From NCBI GenBank assembly GCA_025935195.1, contig JAICVS010000027.1, positions 1 to 38,244 on the forward strand: 38,244 nt of DNA, given 5' to 3'. The position numbers and the translations under genes were made by a program. Of this stretch, positions 22,831-31,670 are shown in pieces. Below the pieces are notes generated by a model. That model was not told the origin of the DNA, searched no databases, and saw only the letters and a program-made list of their open reading frames with translations. This DNA comes from Ktedonobacterales bacterium. GTDB taxonomy: Bacteria; Chloroflexota; Ktedonobacteria; Ktedonobacterales; JADMIN01. Position 1 is the stretch's first letter, and each line of letters begins with the position of its first letter.

Positions 22831-24384
22831 TCATCCCGCGTCCACTCGCGGACGGTATTGCAGCGCCTCCGCCACGTGCGGCGCCCTGATCGTCTCCTCC
22901 CCCGCCAGGTCCGCGATCGTCCGCGCCAGCTTCAGCACCCGGTGGAACGCCCGCGCCGAGAGCCGCAGCCGCTGCGTCGCCGCCTTCAGCAGCGGTTGCG
23001 CCGCCGCCTCCACCTCGCAGAACGTCCGCACCTCCGCCGGCCCCATGTCCGCGTTGCAGCGCACCCGTGGCAGCGACGCGAACCGCCGCCCCTGCCGCCG
23101 CCGCGCCGCGATCACCCGCTCGCGCACCACCGTCGAGCGCTCACCATCCCGCCGGTCCGTCAGCTTCTCATACTCCACCCGCGGCACCTCCACGTGGATG
23201 TCAATGCGATCCAGCAGCGGCCCGCTGATGCGCTTCTGATAGCGCGCGATGGTCCCCGCCGAGCACGAGCACTCGTGCGCCGGATCACCGTGATACCCAC
23301 AAGGACACGGATTCATGGCCGAGATCAGCATGAAGTTCGCCGGGAACGTCACCGTCCCCTGCGCCCGGCTGATCGTCACCACGTGATCCTCCAACGGTTG
23401 CCGCAGCACCTCCAGCACGTTCTGCCCGAACTCCGGCAGCTCGTCCAGGAACAGCACCCCCCGATGCGCCAGGCTGATCTCCCCCGGCCGCGGCCAGCGC
23501 CCGCCGCCCACCAATCCCGCATGGCTGGTCGTATGGTGCGGCGCGCGGAATGGCCGCCGCGTCACCAGCGGCTCCCCCGCCGCCAAGAGGCCGCTCACGC
23601 TGTACAGCTTCGTCGTCTCCAGCGCCTCGTCCAGCGTCAGCGGCGGCAGAATGGACGGCACCGTGCGCGCCAGCAGCGTCTTGCCCGACCCCGGCGGCCC
23701 CGCAAGGAGCACATTATGACCCCCTGCCGCCGCCACCTCCAGCGCCCGCTTCACATGCTCCTGCCCGCGCACATCCGCCAGGTCGAACGGGTACACGCCA
23801 TCGTCCGCCGGCTCCAAGAGCGACGCATCCGGCACGAACGGCGCGATGCGCTGCTCGCCCCGCAGGTGCGCCGCCAGCTGCGCCAGCGACTCCACCGGGT
23901 AGACCGTCACCTCCTCCACCAGCGCCGCCTCCGGCGCGTCCACCGCCGGCACGAACGCCGCCTCCATGCCCAGGTCGCGCGCCAGCGTCACCATCGGCAG
24001 AATGCCGTGGGTATGCCGCAACCCGCCGTCCAGGCTCAGCTCCCCCAGGAAGAGCACACCCTCCATCGCCGCCGTCTCGCCGCTCGCGGCCAGCGGCGCC
24101 ACCTGCTCCGAGGCCGCCAGAATTGCGACAGCGATCGGCAGATCGTAGGCCGGCCCCGCCTTGCGCAGGTCCGCCGGCGCCAGGTTGACGGTGATGCGCC
24201 GCAGCGGGAAGATGCCGCCGCTGTTCTTGATCGCCGCGCGCACGCGCTCCTTCGCCTCGTTCACGGCGGCATCCGGCAACCCGACGATGGCGAACGCCGG
24301 CAGTCCATGGCCGATATCCACCTCCACCTCGACCAGCGCCCCCTCCAGCCCGATCACCGCGCATGTGGATACCTTCGCCAGCAT
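22831..24384 (-). CDS. YifB/ComM-family magnesium-chelatase-like AAA+ ATPase
   Basis: A 517-residue AAA+ protein. The N-terminal Lon-S16-like domain (about 1-170) has VEVDIGHGLPAFAIVGLPDA and NLAPADLRKAGPAYDLPIA. The ATPase domain follows with Walker A LLAGPPGSGKTLLART, Walker B VLFLDELPEFGQ, and the Mg-chelatase signature DHVVTISRAQGTVTFPANFM, then MNPCPCGYHGD, a Cys-rich zinc-like loop. The C-terminal part (LKLARTIADLAGEETIRAPH) is the lid. ComM, the characterised member in naturally competent bacteria, is a branch-migration helicase aiding integration of foreign DNA; metal insertion is not expected. GAGAGAGG precedes the ATG at 24384 by 8-9 nt. A terminator at 22759-22789 ends the single-gene unit. 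Confidence 0.94.
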   Translation of the reverse strand: MLAKVSTCAVIGLEGALVEVEVDIGHGLPAFAIVGLPDAAVNEAKERVRAAIKNSGGIFPLRRITVNLAPADLRKAGPAYDLPIAVAILAASEQVAPLAASGETAAMEGVLFLGELSLDGGLRHTHGILPMVTLARDLGMEAAFVPAVDAPEAALVEEVTVYPVESLAQLAAHLRGEQRIAPFVPDASLLEPADDGVYPFDLADVRGQEHVKRALEVAAAGGHNVLLAGPPGSGKTLLARTVPSILPPLTLDEALETTKLYSVSGLLAAGEPLVTRRPFRAPHHTTSHAGLVGGGRWPRPGEISLAHRGVLFLDELPEFGQNVLEVLRQPLEDHVVTISRAQGTVTFPANFMLISAMNPCPCGYHGDPAHECSCSAGTIARYQKRISGPLLDRIDIHVEVPRVEYEKLTDRRDGERSTVVRERVIAARRRQGRRFASLPRVRCNADMGPAEVRTFCEVEAAAQPLLKAATQRLRLSARAFHRVLKLARTIADLAGEETIRAPHVAEALQYRPRVDAG

Positions 24385-24955
24385 CGTGGCCGCCTCTCTC
24401 CATCTCACTCCGTATTGCGCTACCCGCTCGCCCGCTCTGCCGCCATTATCGCCAATCCACCAACAAAGTCAACGGCGGCCATCCGTCCCCGCACCGCGAA
24501 GCATCACCACATCTCCGCTAGATTCTCACCTCATCCGCATGCGAGATTGGCATATAACATGTAGAAGCGTCGGATGGGATCGTATTGGGGTGGGATGGGA
24601 TCGCCTCACGACCGCTCAATCGGCAACAAGATGGCGGATGCGCGTAGCGATTGCTCCCCCTGAAGCGTCCTGAATTCGTAGTAACATGTAGGTGAATCCG
24701 CCCTGGCGGTGGTTGCGGGCGCCACCCCGCCAGCTTCCGGGCGTTCCCCCACGAGCGCGTGGGAACTTCGTGCCGCGGCGCGCGTCCATATCATTGCGTG
24801 TCATGGTACAGTAGTGGCCCGTGCGGGCTGTGGTCAGCGTAGACGGCAAGGGCGAGCTCCAGGGGGGCGCGGCGTGGAGTAGCCATAGGGCAAGCGGAAG
24901 CACAGGGCAGGCCGCGGGCGGGATACCGCACGTCACAGGGGGAGGGCAGGCGCAG
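24385..24955. other. intergenic region between divergent yifB-like and sigma-like genes
   Basis: About 570 bp with no supported gene if the sigma-like protein starts at 24956; a GTG at 24821 would extend that gene by 45 low-complexity codons. It contains the 10-mer TAACATGTAG twice (about 24555 and 24682), the word ATGGGATCG twice (around 24573 and 24595), and an imperfect hairpin GTTCCCCCACG/CGTGGGAAC near 24745-24769. Both outward promoters should lie here, but none stands out. Confidence 0.45.
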
Positions 24956-26779
24956 ATGGTCTGGCAGGATGCGTTTCCGGGGCCCGTCTCACATCTGGAT
25001 GCCGAGCAGGAACGCGAGCAGCGCCTCGCGGCCCAAGCGCGCGCTGGCGCAGAGTGGGCGCTCACCGCCCTGATCGCGCGCTACCAGCCTCCCGTCACCC
25101 GTTACCTGACACGCCTCACCGGCAGCCCTGACCTCGCCGCCGCCATCGCCGAGCGCGTCTTCGTGCGCATGGAGCGCCGCCTGCACGGCCCACACGGCGG
25201 CCAGAACCTGCGCCTCTGGCTGCTGCGCGCCTGCACCGAATCCGGGCTGGATTCCCTGCGCCACCCCAAGCCCGCCGGCATCCCGCGGCTCGCCAGCCCA
25301 CACGGCCCCACCGCGCTCATCGCCGGGCACGGCGGCGCCTCCGACCGCATGCGTGCCGGCCCGGGCGCCCTCGCTCAGATCACCGGCAGCACTCGCCGCC
25401 AGGTGCGCCAGCTTATCTGGTCCGCGCTGCCTGAATCGGCCCGTGGCGCCATCCGCCCCGACACAGGCGCCGGCCCACGGACCGCACCGCTCGACGCGCC
25501 TCAGTCACCTGATTCGCCCACGGCCGGCGGCGTCGCATCCACCACGCCGAACCCGATTGATAGCGAGCTTGACCGCGAAGACCCGCGCGAGGCGCTGCGC
25601 TACCGCATCGTGCGCGCCGTGCTCGCCGAGCTGCCCTACGGCGACGCCCAATGCCTCGCGCTGCACCTGGTCGCCGGCCTCAATCAGGCCGAGGTCGCCC
25701 GCGCGCTCGGCATCACGCCCGCCGCCGCCCGCCGCCGCATCGTCCAGGGCTTACAGCTCTTCTCCGCGCGCTACGAGGCCGCCGTTGCCAGCCTCGGTCT
25801 GCCCAAGGACTTCCTCACCGCCGATCGGCGCACCCCCATGCCCGTACCCGATCTGCCTCTCTGGTCCCGTGCCACCATGCCGCCCGCCGCGCTGCCACCC
25901 ACGCACGATCCCCTCGTCGCGGAACGCCGCGCCGTTGCCACCGATGCCCCGCCACCCCTCACCGCGGCCGTCGTCGAGGCTGCCGCCCCGCCAGCGGAAG
26001 CCCCGCCGGAGGCCGCCACCCACACCGAGCCAGCTATTGCGCCAGAGCCACTGGTCGTCGAAGAGGTGGAAGAGCGCGGGCAGGTCACAGCCACGTCAGC
26101 ATCACCCGCGGGTGTGGCCGATGCCACGGCCGCCCAGCCATCTGTCCAGCGCGTCGTGGACGCGCTACCCGCGCCTACCCCATTCGCGGATGAGCCAGAC
26201 GAGCGGGAGGCGGATACCAGCTTCGCTCCGCGTGTCGTCCCAGTGCTCACACGCCCACTGCCCCTCGTCCTGCCTGAGCCGGAGACACCACCCGCTCGTC
26301 TGGCGACGACCGTTGAGCCGCGCGAGACGCATGGCACTGATACGCACGAGCCACCCACCCATCACACAGACGACGACTACGCCGACAGCCTCACCATGCC
26401 AGTTGATGCACCATATATGCCGGATGTGCCGGACGTCCGGATCGTGCCAGTGCTGACACGACCGCTCATCCCGATGACGGCGGGCGACCCGGCGATATCC
26501 GGCGATACGCCGATCAGCGACGTGCCATCGTCCGCATCATCACGATCACCGCACACGCATATTCCCGGCACGGCTCCTGCTGTGCTTCCTTCCGCCGGCA
26601 CTCTGCCGCCCGTCCCGCGAGTCGTTCCTGTGCTGACGGCGCACAACCCGCCTCCCGCAACGGAGACGCTCGCCGAGATGGCTACCGCTCCGCACGCTCC
26701 TGCCCACCTGAGCGCAGCCGCCTCCCATGATCACACGCCGCCATCAGCACAGCAGCGAGAGGAACACAGCGATGCCTGA
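24956..26779 (+). CDS. sigma-70-like regulator with a long Pro/Ala-rich tail
   Basis: A 607-residue protein. Residues about 15-105 resemble ECF region 2 (ALIARYQPPVTRYLTRLTGS, then LRLWLLRACTESGLDSLRH), but the polymerase-contact helix reads AAAIAERVFVRMERRL where AEDLTQETF is usual. A linker of about 90 residues precedes region 4 (LAELPYGDAQCLALHLVAGL, NQAEVARALGITPAAARRR), a good helix-turn-helix. From about residue 290 on, some 300 residues are disordered, rich in Pro/Ala/Thr/Glu. They hold three copies of [R][VI]VPVLT at about 426, 495 and 555 (RVVPVLTRP, RIVPVLTRP, RVVPVLTAH). The ATG at 24956 has GGAGGG 9-10 nt upstream. Its last 8 bp overlap the following membrane protein gene, a likely anti-sigma partner. 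Confidence 0.8.
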   Translation: MVWQDAFPGPVSHLDAEQEREQRLAAQARAGAEWALTALIARYQPPVTRYLTRLTGSPDLAAAIAERVFVRMERRLHGPHGGQNLRLWLLRACTESGLDSLRHPKPAGIPRLASPHGPTALIAGHGGASDRMRAGPGALAQITGSTRRQVRQLIWSALPESARGAIRPDTGAGPRTAPLDAPQSPDSPTAGGVASTTPNPIDSELDREDPREALRYRIVRAVLAELPYGDAQCLALHLVAGLNQAEVARALGITPAAARRRIVQGLQLFSARYEAAVASLGLPKDFLTADRRTPMPVPDLPLWSRATMPPAALPPTHDPLVAERRAVATDAPPPLTAAVVEAAAPPAEAPPEAATHTEPAIAPEPLVVEEVEERGQVTATSASPAGVADATAAQPSVQRVVDALPAPTPFADEPDEREADTSFAPRVVPVLTRPLPLVLPEPETPPARLATTVEPRETHGTDTHEPPTHHTDDDYADSLTMPVDAPYMPDVPDVRIVPVLTRPLIPMTAGDPAISGDTPISDVPSSASSRSPHTHIPGTAPAVLPSAGTLPPVPRVVPVLTAHNPPPATETLAEMATAPHAPAHLSAAASHDHTPPSAQQREEHSDA

Positions 26780-28451
26780 GGTTGCGCAATCGTCCATACG
26801 CATCCAGCGGGTCCACCCAAATCGGGGCAACATCGAGGTGCTCCAGTGTCCGCTCGACCCGGAGCTACTCGTGGCCGAGCTGGCCGGCGAGCTGCCACCG
26901 AACGTCGCCCAGGCCGTGCGCGAACACCTCGCCGACTGCGCCATCTGTGGCCCCCGCTCGCGCGCCCTGCGCGGGCCATATGAGCTGCTGGCCTCGCTTG
27001 GTCGCGAGCCGGTGCCATACGTTCCCGATCTGCGCGACGTGGTACGCGGCGACGCGGCGCGCGGGCGTATCCTGCGCGGGGTAGGGCATGCCGCGGGCGC
27101 CATCGGCCGGGGTGGGGCGCTCGCCGCCGCCGCCGTCGTCGGCATCACGGCGCTCGTGGCCGTCATCCTCGTGAGCGTGCTCGGCGCCGCCGGCGCCCAG
27201 ACCGTCACCCGCTCCGCCAACCGCCTGGTGAAGGTGCCCGCCGCCGCGCCGCACGGCCACCTCTTCGCCCAGACTGACAAGCTCGTGACCGTCACGGACA
27301 GCGCGGGCCACCAGTGGTCCGTAGCTGAGATTCTCGCCGTGGACGAGCGCACCGGCGCCGTCACGCGCTCGCTCCCATCCGCCGGGGCCACACTGCGTAC
27401 CGCCGGCAGCGCGGATGCCCCCGATGCCGTGGCGGTCAGCGCCGACGGCGGCACCATCTTCGAGCTCACCACGCCCACCGCCAGCCACCAACAGGCGCTC
27501 GTCGCCGTGAACGCCTCTACGGGCGCCGTCCGCTACGCGGCGCCGCTGGCGCTCACGTCCGATACGGCGGCCGTCGCGCTCGCGCTCGCGCCCGACGGCT
27601 CCACGGTCTACGTCGGCCTCAACGTTCCCGTGCCGGGCCAGCCACGCGCCCTGGCGCTCGACGCCTCGTCCGGTGCGCCGACCGCCGAGCTTGCGCCTGG
27701 CCTCGATACCTCGATCCCCCTGCCGCCGCCGCCGGGCAGCCTGCCTACCTCGGCCTTCCCCGGCGAGACCCCCAGGTTGGATGCCGGCGACATGCGCGTC
27801 GCGCTCGGCTCCGGCGGCGAGCTGGCGCTCTCTCCCGACGGCAGGTGGCTCTTCGACGTGCTGCTGCTCCAGAGCGCGAAGGGCGACCGCTACGCCGTCA
27901 TCCGCCGCTTCAGTGCTGGCGACGGGCAGGAAGCCCAGGCGCTGGCGCTGCCTGGCGACTTCACGCTGGCACGCCTGATCTCCGGCGGCACAGCCGATGC
28001 GCCGCGCGTAGCGCTCATCAAGGGCAGCCCAGACGCCCAGGCCTTCGTGCTGGATGCCGGCACAACAGGGCCAACTCTGTCCGGCGAGATTGCGCTGGGC
28101 GGGCCGGCCGCGCCGCAGAACGTCAGCTTCACCGGCACGCTTCAGGCCAGCCTCACCGCCGACGGCTCGCGGCTCTACATCACGCAGGACGCCTCGGCCG
28201 CGGGCGGGCGCTTCGCCGGGCACGATCTCTGGGTGGTGGACGCGCAAGGCATGAGCATGCTGGCGCACCGCGTGGACGCCGACGCCGCCAGCGATGTGCT
28301 CACCAACGCGGCCGGTGGGCCACAGGCGCGCATCTTCGTCGTGCGCGGCGGCCAGGTGTTGCTGCTCGCCCCCGACCTCACCGGCGCGACGATCCCCTGG
28401 CTGAGCCTGCGCGACGGGCATCCCATCATCCGGCTGCTGTCCTCGGTCTAA
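26772..28451 (+). CDS. membrane-anchored ZAS-type anti-sigma-like protein with beta-propeller domain
   Basis: A 559-residue protein. The cytoplasmic N-terminus contains REHLADCAICGPR, an H-x3-C-x2-C zinc motif (His52, Cys56, Cys59), the signature of zinc-binding anti-sigma domains. One transmembrane segment lies at about 116-141 (ALAAAAVVGITALVAVILVS). The outer part (about 145-559) has repeated strand blocks such as ALALAPDGSTVYVGLNVP, ELALSPDGRWLFDVLLLQ and ASLTADGSRLYITQDAS, a YVTN/WD-like propeller probably reading an external ligand or wall polymer. The start overlaps the end of the sigma-like gene by 8 bp with GAGAGG upstream, so the two are translationally coupled. I infer that it holds the sigma-like protein at the membrane; the propeller's ligand is unknown. 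Confidence 0.82.
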   Translation: MPEVAQSSIRIQRVHPNRGNIEVLQCPLDPELLVAELAGELPPNVAQAVREHLADCAICGPRSRALRGPYELLASLGREPVPYVPDLRDVVRGDAARGRILRGVGHAAGAIGRGGALAAAAVVGITALVAVILVSVLGAAGAQTVTRSANRLVKVPAAAPHGHLFAQTDKLVTVTDSAGHQWSVAEILAVDERTGAVTRSLPSAGATLRTAGSADAPDAVAVSADGGTIFELTTPTASHQQALVAVNASTGAVRYAAPLALTSDTAAVALALAPDGSTVYVGLNVPVPGQPRALALDASSGAPTAELAPGLDTSIPLPPPPGSLPTSAFPGETPRLDAGDMRVALGSGGELALSPDGRWLFDVLLLQSAKGDRYAVIRRFSAGDGQEAQALALPGDFTLARLISGGTADAPRVALIKGSPDAQAFVLDAGTTGPTLSGEIALGGPAAPQNVSFTGTLQASLTADGSRLYITQDASAAGGRFAGHDLWVVDAQGMSMLAHRVDADAASDVLTNAAGGPQARIFVVRGGQVLLLAPDLTGATIPWLSLRDGHPIIRLLSSV

Positions 28452-28487
28452 GCGGGGTTCTTCGTGAGACCACCCGCATAGGACCAG

Positions 28488-28567
28488 CAATTCCCCCTCT
28501 CCGCGCGGCGGCTGGCGCGCTCTGGCTCCCCCGCTCCTCGCGAGGAGCGGGGGCCGGGGGGTGAGGA
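28488..28567. repeat. palindromic repeat element between convergent genes, bidirectional terminator
   Basis: The block opens CAGCAATTCCCCCTCTCCGC and ends GGGGGTGAGGAC. Inside, 28528-28553 is a perfect 26-bp palindrome (13-nt arm CCCCCGCTCCTCG). It sits between the ends of the genes at 28451 (plus) and 28568 (minus) and can terminate both. A shorter relative occurs at 31521-31563 with the same two edges. Confidence 0.75.
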
Positions 28568-29863
28568 CTACCCTTCCGTCGGCCTCACGTACTGCTCGGG
28601 CAGGATCGGGCGGCGCGGCTTGCGCCGGTAGCCGGCCAGGTCGTGCAGCTCGTAGAGCGCCTTAAGAATCGCGTCCTCGTTCCAGCGGAAGTTGATCGGC
28701 GGCGCCTCGCCCAGGTTATCCACGACACGGTCGCTGCCGGTCAGCGCGAACAGGACGGTCGCGGCGCACTGAGCGATGGCGTCCAGGTTGTAGCCGCCTT
28801 CCTGCACGGCCACCAGCCGCCCCTCACAATAGCGATCCGCGATCTCAGCCACTTCGAGCGTGAGATCGGAGTAGTCAGCGGTCGAGAGGCGCATCTCAGC
28901 CAGCGGATCGCTCCAGTGCGCGTCGAAGCCGGCTGAGAGCAGCACCACATCTGGCTTGAAGCGGTCCGCCACCGGCCAGAGCACCTGCCGGAAGATCGGA
29001 TCGTAGACGCTCCAGCCGGAGTCGGCCGGCAGCGGCACATTCACCGTCGCGCCCAGGCCCGCGCCGCGCCCGCGCTCGGCTGAGGCGCCGGTGCCGGGGT
29101 AGAAGGGGAACTGGTGCGTGGAGAAGTAGAGCACATCGCCGTCTTCATAGAAGATATCCTGCGTGCCGTTGCCGTGGTGAACGTCGTAGTCCACGATCAG
29201 CACGCGCCGCCAGCCCCAGCGCCGCTGCGCGTAACGCGCGGCGACGGCGACGTTGTTGAAGAGGCAGAAGCCCATCGCGATCTCGGCGCCCGCATGGTGG
29301 CCGGGCGGACGCACCAGCGCATAGCCATTGCGCGCGCGCCCCTCGCCGATGGCGTCCAGCGCGACGAGCGGCGCCCCGGCGGCGCGCAGCGCGGCCTCGT
29401 AGCTGCCCGGTGAGACGTAGACATCGGATGCGAAGCGGCGCGGTGACGCCTCGTAACCGCCGTATTCCAACACGGCCTCACAGGCGTGGCGCACGCGCTC
29501 GACATGCGCCAGCGGATGCACCATGCCCAGCTCGTCCTTCGTCGCTGGCCGCGCGTCCAGCCGCGGCACATGCTCGGCGGGCAGGCTGCCCTCAGCGATC
29601 AGCGCGTCTATCATGGCGATGGCGCCGGCCACGCGCGCGGGTACCTCGGGGAACCCATCGGGCACGTGATGGTCGAGGAACGTCGGATCGTAGACGAGCG
29701 CCGTCGGCAGGCGCGGCGCGGCGACTCGCTCGACGGACTGGGCGGACTGGGCGGACTGGGCGGACTGGGCGGACTGGGCGGGCTTGGCAGATTTGGCCGG
29801 CCTGGGTGATCGGGTGGGCTTGGCGGGCTTTGAGGATGACATGGGCTGATCTTCGTCGGGCAC
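28568..29863 (-). CDS. histone-deacetylase-family amidohydrolase (AcuC/HdaH-like)
   Basis: A zinc-dependent deacetylase-fold protein of 431 residues. The core (about 75-410) shows VRPPGHHAGAEIAMGFCLFN (catalytic His pair), VLIVDYDVHHGNGTQDIFY (zinc Asp and His) and SAGFDAHWSDPL (zinc Asp), with VQEGGYNLDAIAQCA near the end. Bacterial members act on acetyl-lysine, acetylpolyamines or other acyl amides; which applies here is open. The N-terminal 55 residues are a Lys/Pro/Ser-rich low-complexity tail with tandem AQS triplets from a 9-bp DNA repeat. GTG at 29863 is chosen because AAGGAG lies 7 nt upstream; the ATG at 29842 has a poorer site. It is divergent from the glycosyltransferase. Confidence 0.92.
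   Translation of the reverse strand: MPDEDQPMSSSKPAKPTRSPRPAKSAKPAQSAQSAQSAQSAQSVERVAAPRLPTALVYDPTFLDHHVPDGFPEVPARVAGAIAMIDALIAEGSLPAEHVPRLDARPATKDELGMVHPLAHVERVRHACEAVLEYGGYEASPRRFASDVYVSPGSYEAALRAAGAPLVALDAIGEGRARNGYALVRPPGHHAGAEIAMGFCLFNNVAVAARYAQRRWGWRRVLIVDYDVHHGNGTQDIFYEDGDVLYFSTHQFPFYPGTGASAERGRGAGLGATVNVPLPADSGWSVYDPIFRQVLWPVADRFKPDVVLLSAGFDAHWSDPLAEMRLSTADYSDLTLEVAEIADRYCEGRLVAVQEGGYNLDAIAQCAATVLFALTGSDRVVDNLGEAPPINFRWNEDAILKALYELHDLAGYRRKPRRPILPEQYVRPTEG
29734..29778. repeat. five tandem copies of CGGACTGGG inside the deacetylase gene
   Basis: A 9-bp unit is repeated five times without change. Because 9 is a multiple of 3 it stays in frame and encodes Ala-Gln-Ser triplets in the N-terminal tail of the minus-strand gene. 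Copy number can vary without breaking the gene. Confidence 0.9.
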
Positions 29864-30136
29864 GCTGCTGCTCCTTCGCGTCTCCGGCCTCAAGGGCCGC
29901 GGGGATGGCGGGCTGTACGGGCGGGAGACGGCGCATGCCGGCGCGAGCGGGATGCGGCGGGCGAGTCTCTGCGCTATGGCTACCACACGCGCGCGCGCCT
30001 GTCAATTTGCCGCATCTCGCAACGGACAACCGTGCCAGAAGTGGGAGGCGATGGTTACACGTCCGCGACGTGTGCGTTACTGCCCATGACCGCTCGTGGC
30101 GGCGGTTCGAGCCGGGGATGGACGGGAGTGATGGTG

Positions 30137-31558
30137 ATGATGGGCTGGGCGCGGGCGCAGGGAGCGCAGTTGTGGGCGTGGGCAGACAGCGGCGCGGGCA
30201 GGCGTTTCTTGCCGCTGCTCGCGCTGGCGCTCGTCGTGCGGCTCTGCCTGGCGCCCTACGGCGGCTTCTTCGGTGATCCACAGATCTACGCCGCCTGGGG
30301 CCTGAGCGTCCGCGACCACTTCGGTGAGTCGTACTCGCTGCACAGCAGCGGCTTCACGCTCGCCAACTATCCCCCGCTGACCATGTACCTGATGGGCGCG
30401 GTCGTGACGGTCTACGGCTGGCTCGTCGGCCTCGCGGGCGCCCATCCGAGCTACGATCCCACTCAGTCACCAGCCTTCGCGGTGGTCCTGAAGCTCCCTG
30501 AGATCGCGGCCGAGCTGGCGATCACAGTGATCATCTATGCGCTGGCGCGTCACGCAAAGGGCGAGCGCTGGGCGCTGCTGGCCTCTGGCGCATATGCCTT
30601 CGCCCCGCCCGTGCTCATGGATGGCGCGCTCTGGGGTCAGACGGACGGCGTGTTTGTTCTGCCACTGCTGCTCGCGTTCCTGGCGGCGTGGCGGCGGCGG
30701 CCGGCGCTCGCGGGCGCGCTCTTCGCGGTGACGGTGCTGCTCAAGCCCCACCCGGCGGTGCTGGGCGTGCTGCTAGCCGTCTACCTGTGGCGCTGGGTGG
30801 GCGCGCAGGCGGCGCTACGATTCTGCGCGGGGGCCGCGACGACAGCGATTGTGATCGTAGCGCCCTACCTCATGCAACCGCGGCCGCAGCTCCTGGCGTT
30901 CTTCGACAATCTGCGCTACTGGTCGGGTCAGCAGGCGCCGCACGCGACGAACGAAGCGTTCAACCTGTGGTGGCTGCTGGGTCCGGGTCTGCGCCTCGAA
31001 GCGGCGCGACCCTACCTCGGCTCGCTCTCCCCGACGGTGATGGGGTGGCTGCTCTTCGCGCCGATCGTCGCGCTGGCGGCATACGGTGTCTGGCGGAATG
31101 GGTCGGCGGGTCGGCTCTTCGCCGCCGCGGGCCTGACTCAATTGGCGTTCTTCGATCTGACAACGCTGCAGCACGAGCGGTATCTGTATCCCGCGCTGGC
31201 ATTGTTCCTGATCGCGGCGATCCACGAGCGGCGGGCGGCGTTCTTCGCCACGGCGGCGGGCGTGAGCCTGTTCCTGAACATGACCCTGATGGTGGCGCTG
31301 TACGAGCCGCGCGCAGACCTGCAGGATCACCTCGCGCAGCTCGGCCTCGCCGGCGAGCTGCTGGTGCTCGCGACGCTGCTGATAGCTGTGCTGAATCTGG
31401 CGCTGCTGGCGTATACGGCCGGCGGATTCGGGCGTGGCGTAGGTGCTATGAGGCGGGAAGAGCCGCGGCCAGTCGGGGCGCCACGCGCGGGGAGCGCGGC
31501 CGTTTCCGCCGCGAAGCAGTTCCCCCTCGCCGCGCACGGAGAAGGGGTCGGGAGGTGA
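30137..31558 (+). CDS. GT-C-fold membrane glycosyltransferase (GT87/DUF2029-like)
   Basis: A polytopic protein of about 473 residues with roughly ten hydrophobic segments. The first loop carries FFGDPQIYAAWGLSVRDHFG, with the acidic residue typical of GT-C catalytic loops, then LANYPPLTMYLMGAVV with the YPP motif. Further blocks are LPEIAAELAITVIIYALA, LMDGALWGQTDGVFVLPLLL and LKPHPAVLGVLLAVYL, followed by TTLQHERYLYPALALFLIA. It should use a polyprenyl-phosphate sugar donor and work on the outer face of the membrane; sugar and acceptor are unknown. The ATG at 30137 has GGGAG 8 nt upstream; earlier in-frame starts exist. The last 12 or so codons, including the stop, are made from the dispersed repeat at 31521-31563. 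Confidence 0.85.
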   Translation: MMGWARAQGAQLWAWADSGAGRRFLPLLALALVVRLCLAPYGGFFGDPQIYAAWGLSVRDHFGESYSLHSSGFTLANYPPLTMYLMGAVVTVYGWLVGLAGAHPSYDPTQSPAFAVVLKLPEIAAELAITVIIYALARHAKGERWALLASGAYAFAPPVLMDGALWGQTDGVFVLPLLLAFLAAWRRRPALAGALFAVTVLLKPHPAVLGVLLAVYLWRWVGAQAALRFCAGAATTAIVIVAPYLMQPRPQLLAFFDNLRYWSGQQAPHATNEAFNLWWLLGPGLRLEAARPYLGSLSPTVMGWLLFAPIVALAAYGVWRNGSAGRLFAAAGLTQLAFFDLTTLQHERYLYPALALFLIAAIHERRAAFFATAAGVSLFLNMTLMVALYEPRADLQDHLAQLGLAGELLVLATLLIAVLNLALLAYTAGGFGRGVGAMRREEPRPVGAPRAGSAAVSAAKQFPLAAHGEGVGR

Positions 31559-31563
31559 GGACT
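31521..31563 (+). repeat. second copy of the GTGAGGAC-ended repeat, supplying a gene's 3' end
   Basis: It reads CAGTTCCCCCTCGCCGCGC, then GAGAAGGGGTCGGGAGG and TGAGGAC. This shares its left edge (TTCCCCCTC-CCGCGC) and right edge (GGTGAGGAC) with 28488-28567 but lacks the central palindrome. The TGA inside the right edge is the stop codon of the glycosyltransferase gene. Confidence 0.65.
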
Positions 31564-31606
31564 CTCCGCGCCGACCGCGCGATCTCCGGCGAAACCAGTA
31601 CGCAAC

Positions 31607-31638
31607 GCCCCGGCCGATCCACATGCGCTGGCCGGGGC
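31607..31638. terminator. hairpin between convergent genes
   Basis: A 9-bp perfect stem, GCCCCGGCC at 31607-31615 with its complement at 31630-31638, and a 14-nt loop. It lies between the ends of the glycosyltransferase and OsmC genes and could terminate both. There is no T-run on either side. Confidence 0.5.
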
Positions 31639-31670
31639 ATGCGCGACGGGAAGTGAACCTATGTGGGCCG

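Noticed and set aside
26865-28490. A 541-codon minus-strand frame opposite the ZAS-propeller gene
   Set aside because: Arg/Gly/Ala-rich with no fold-like pattern, whereas the plus strand has a zinc motif, membrane segment and propeller repeats.
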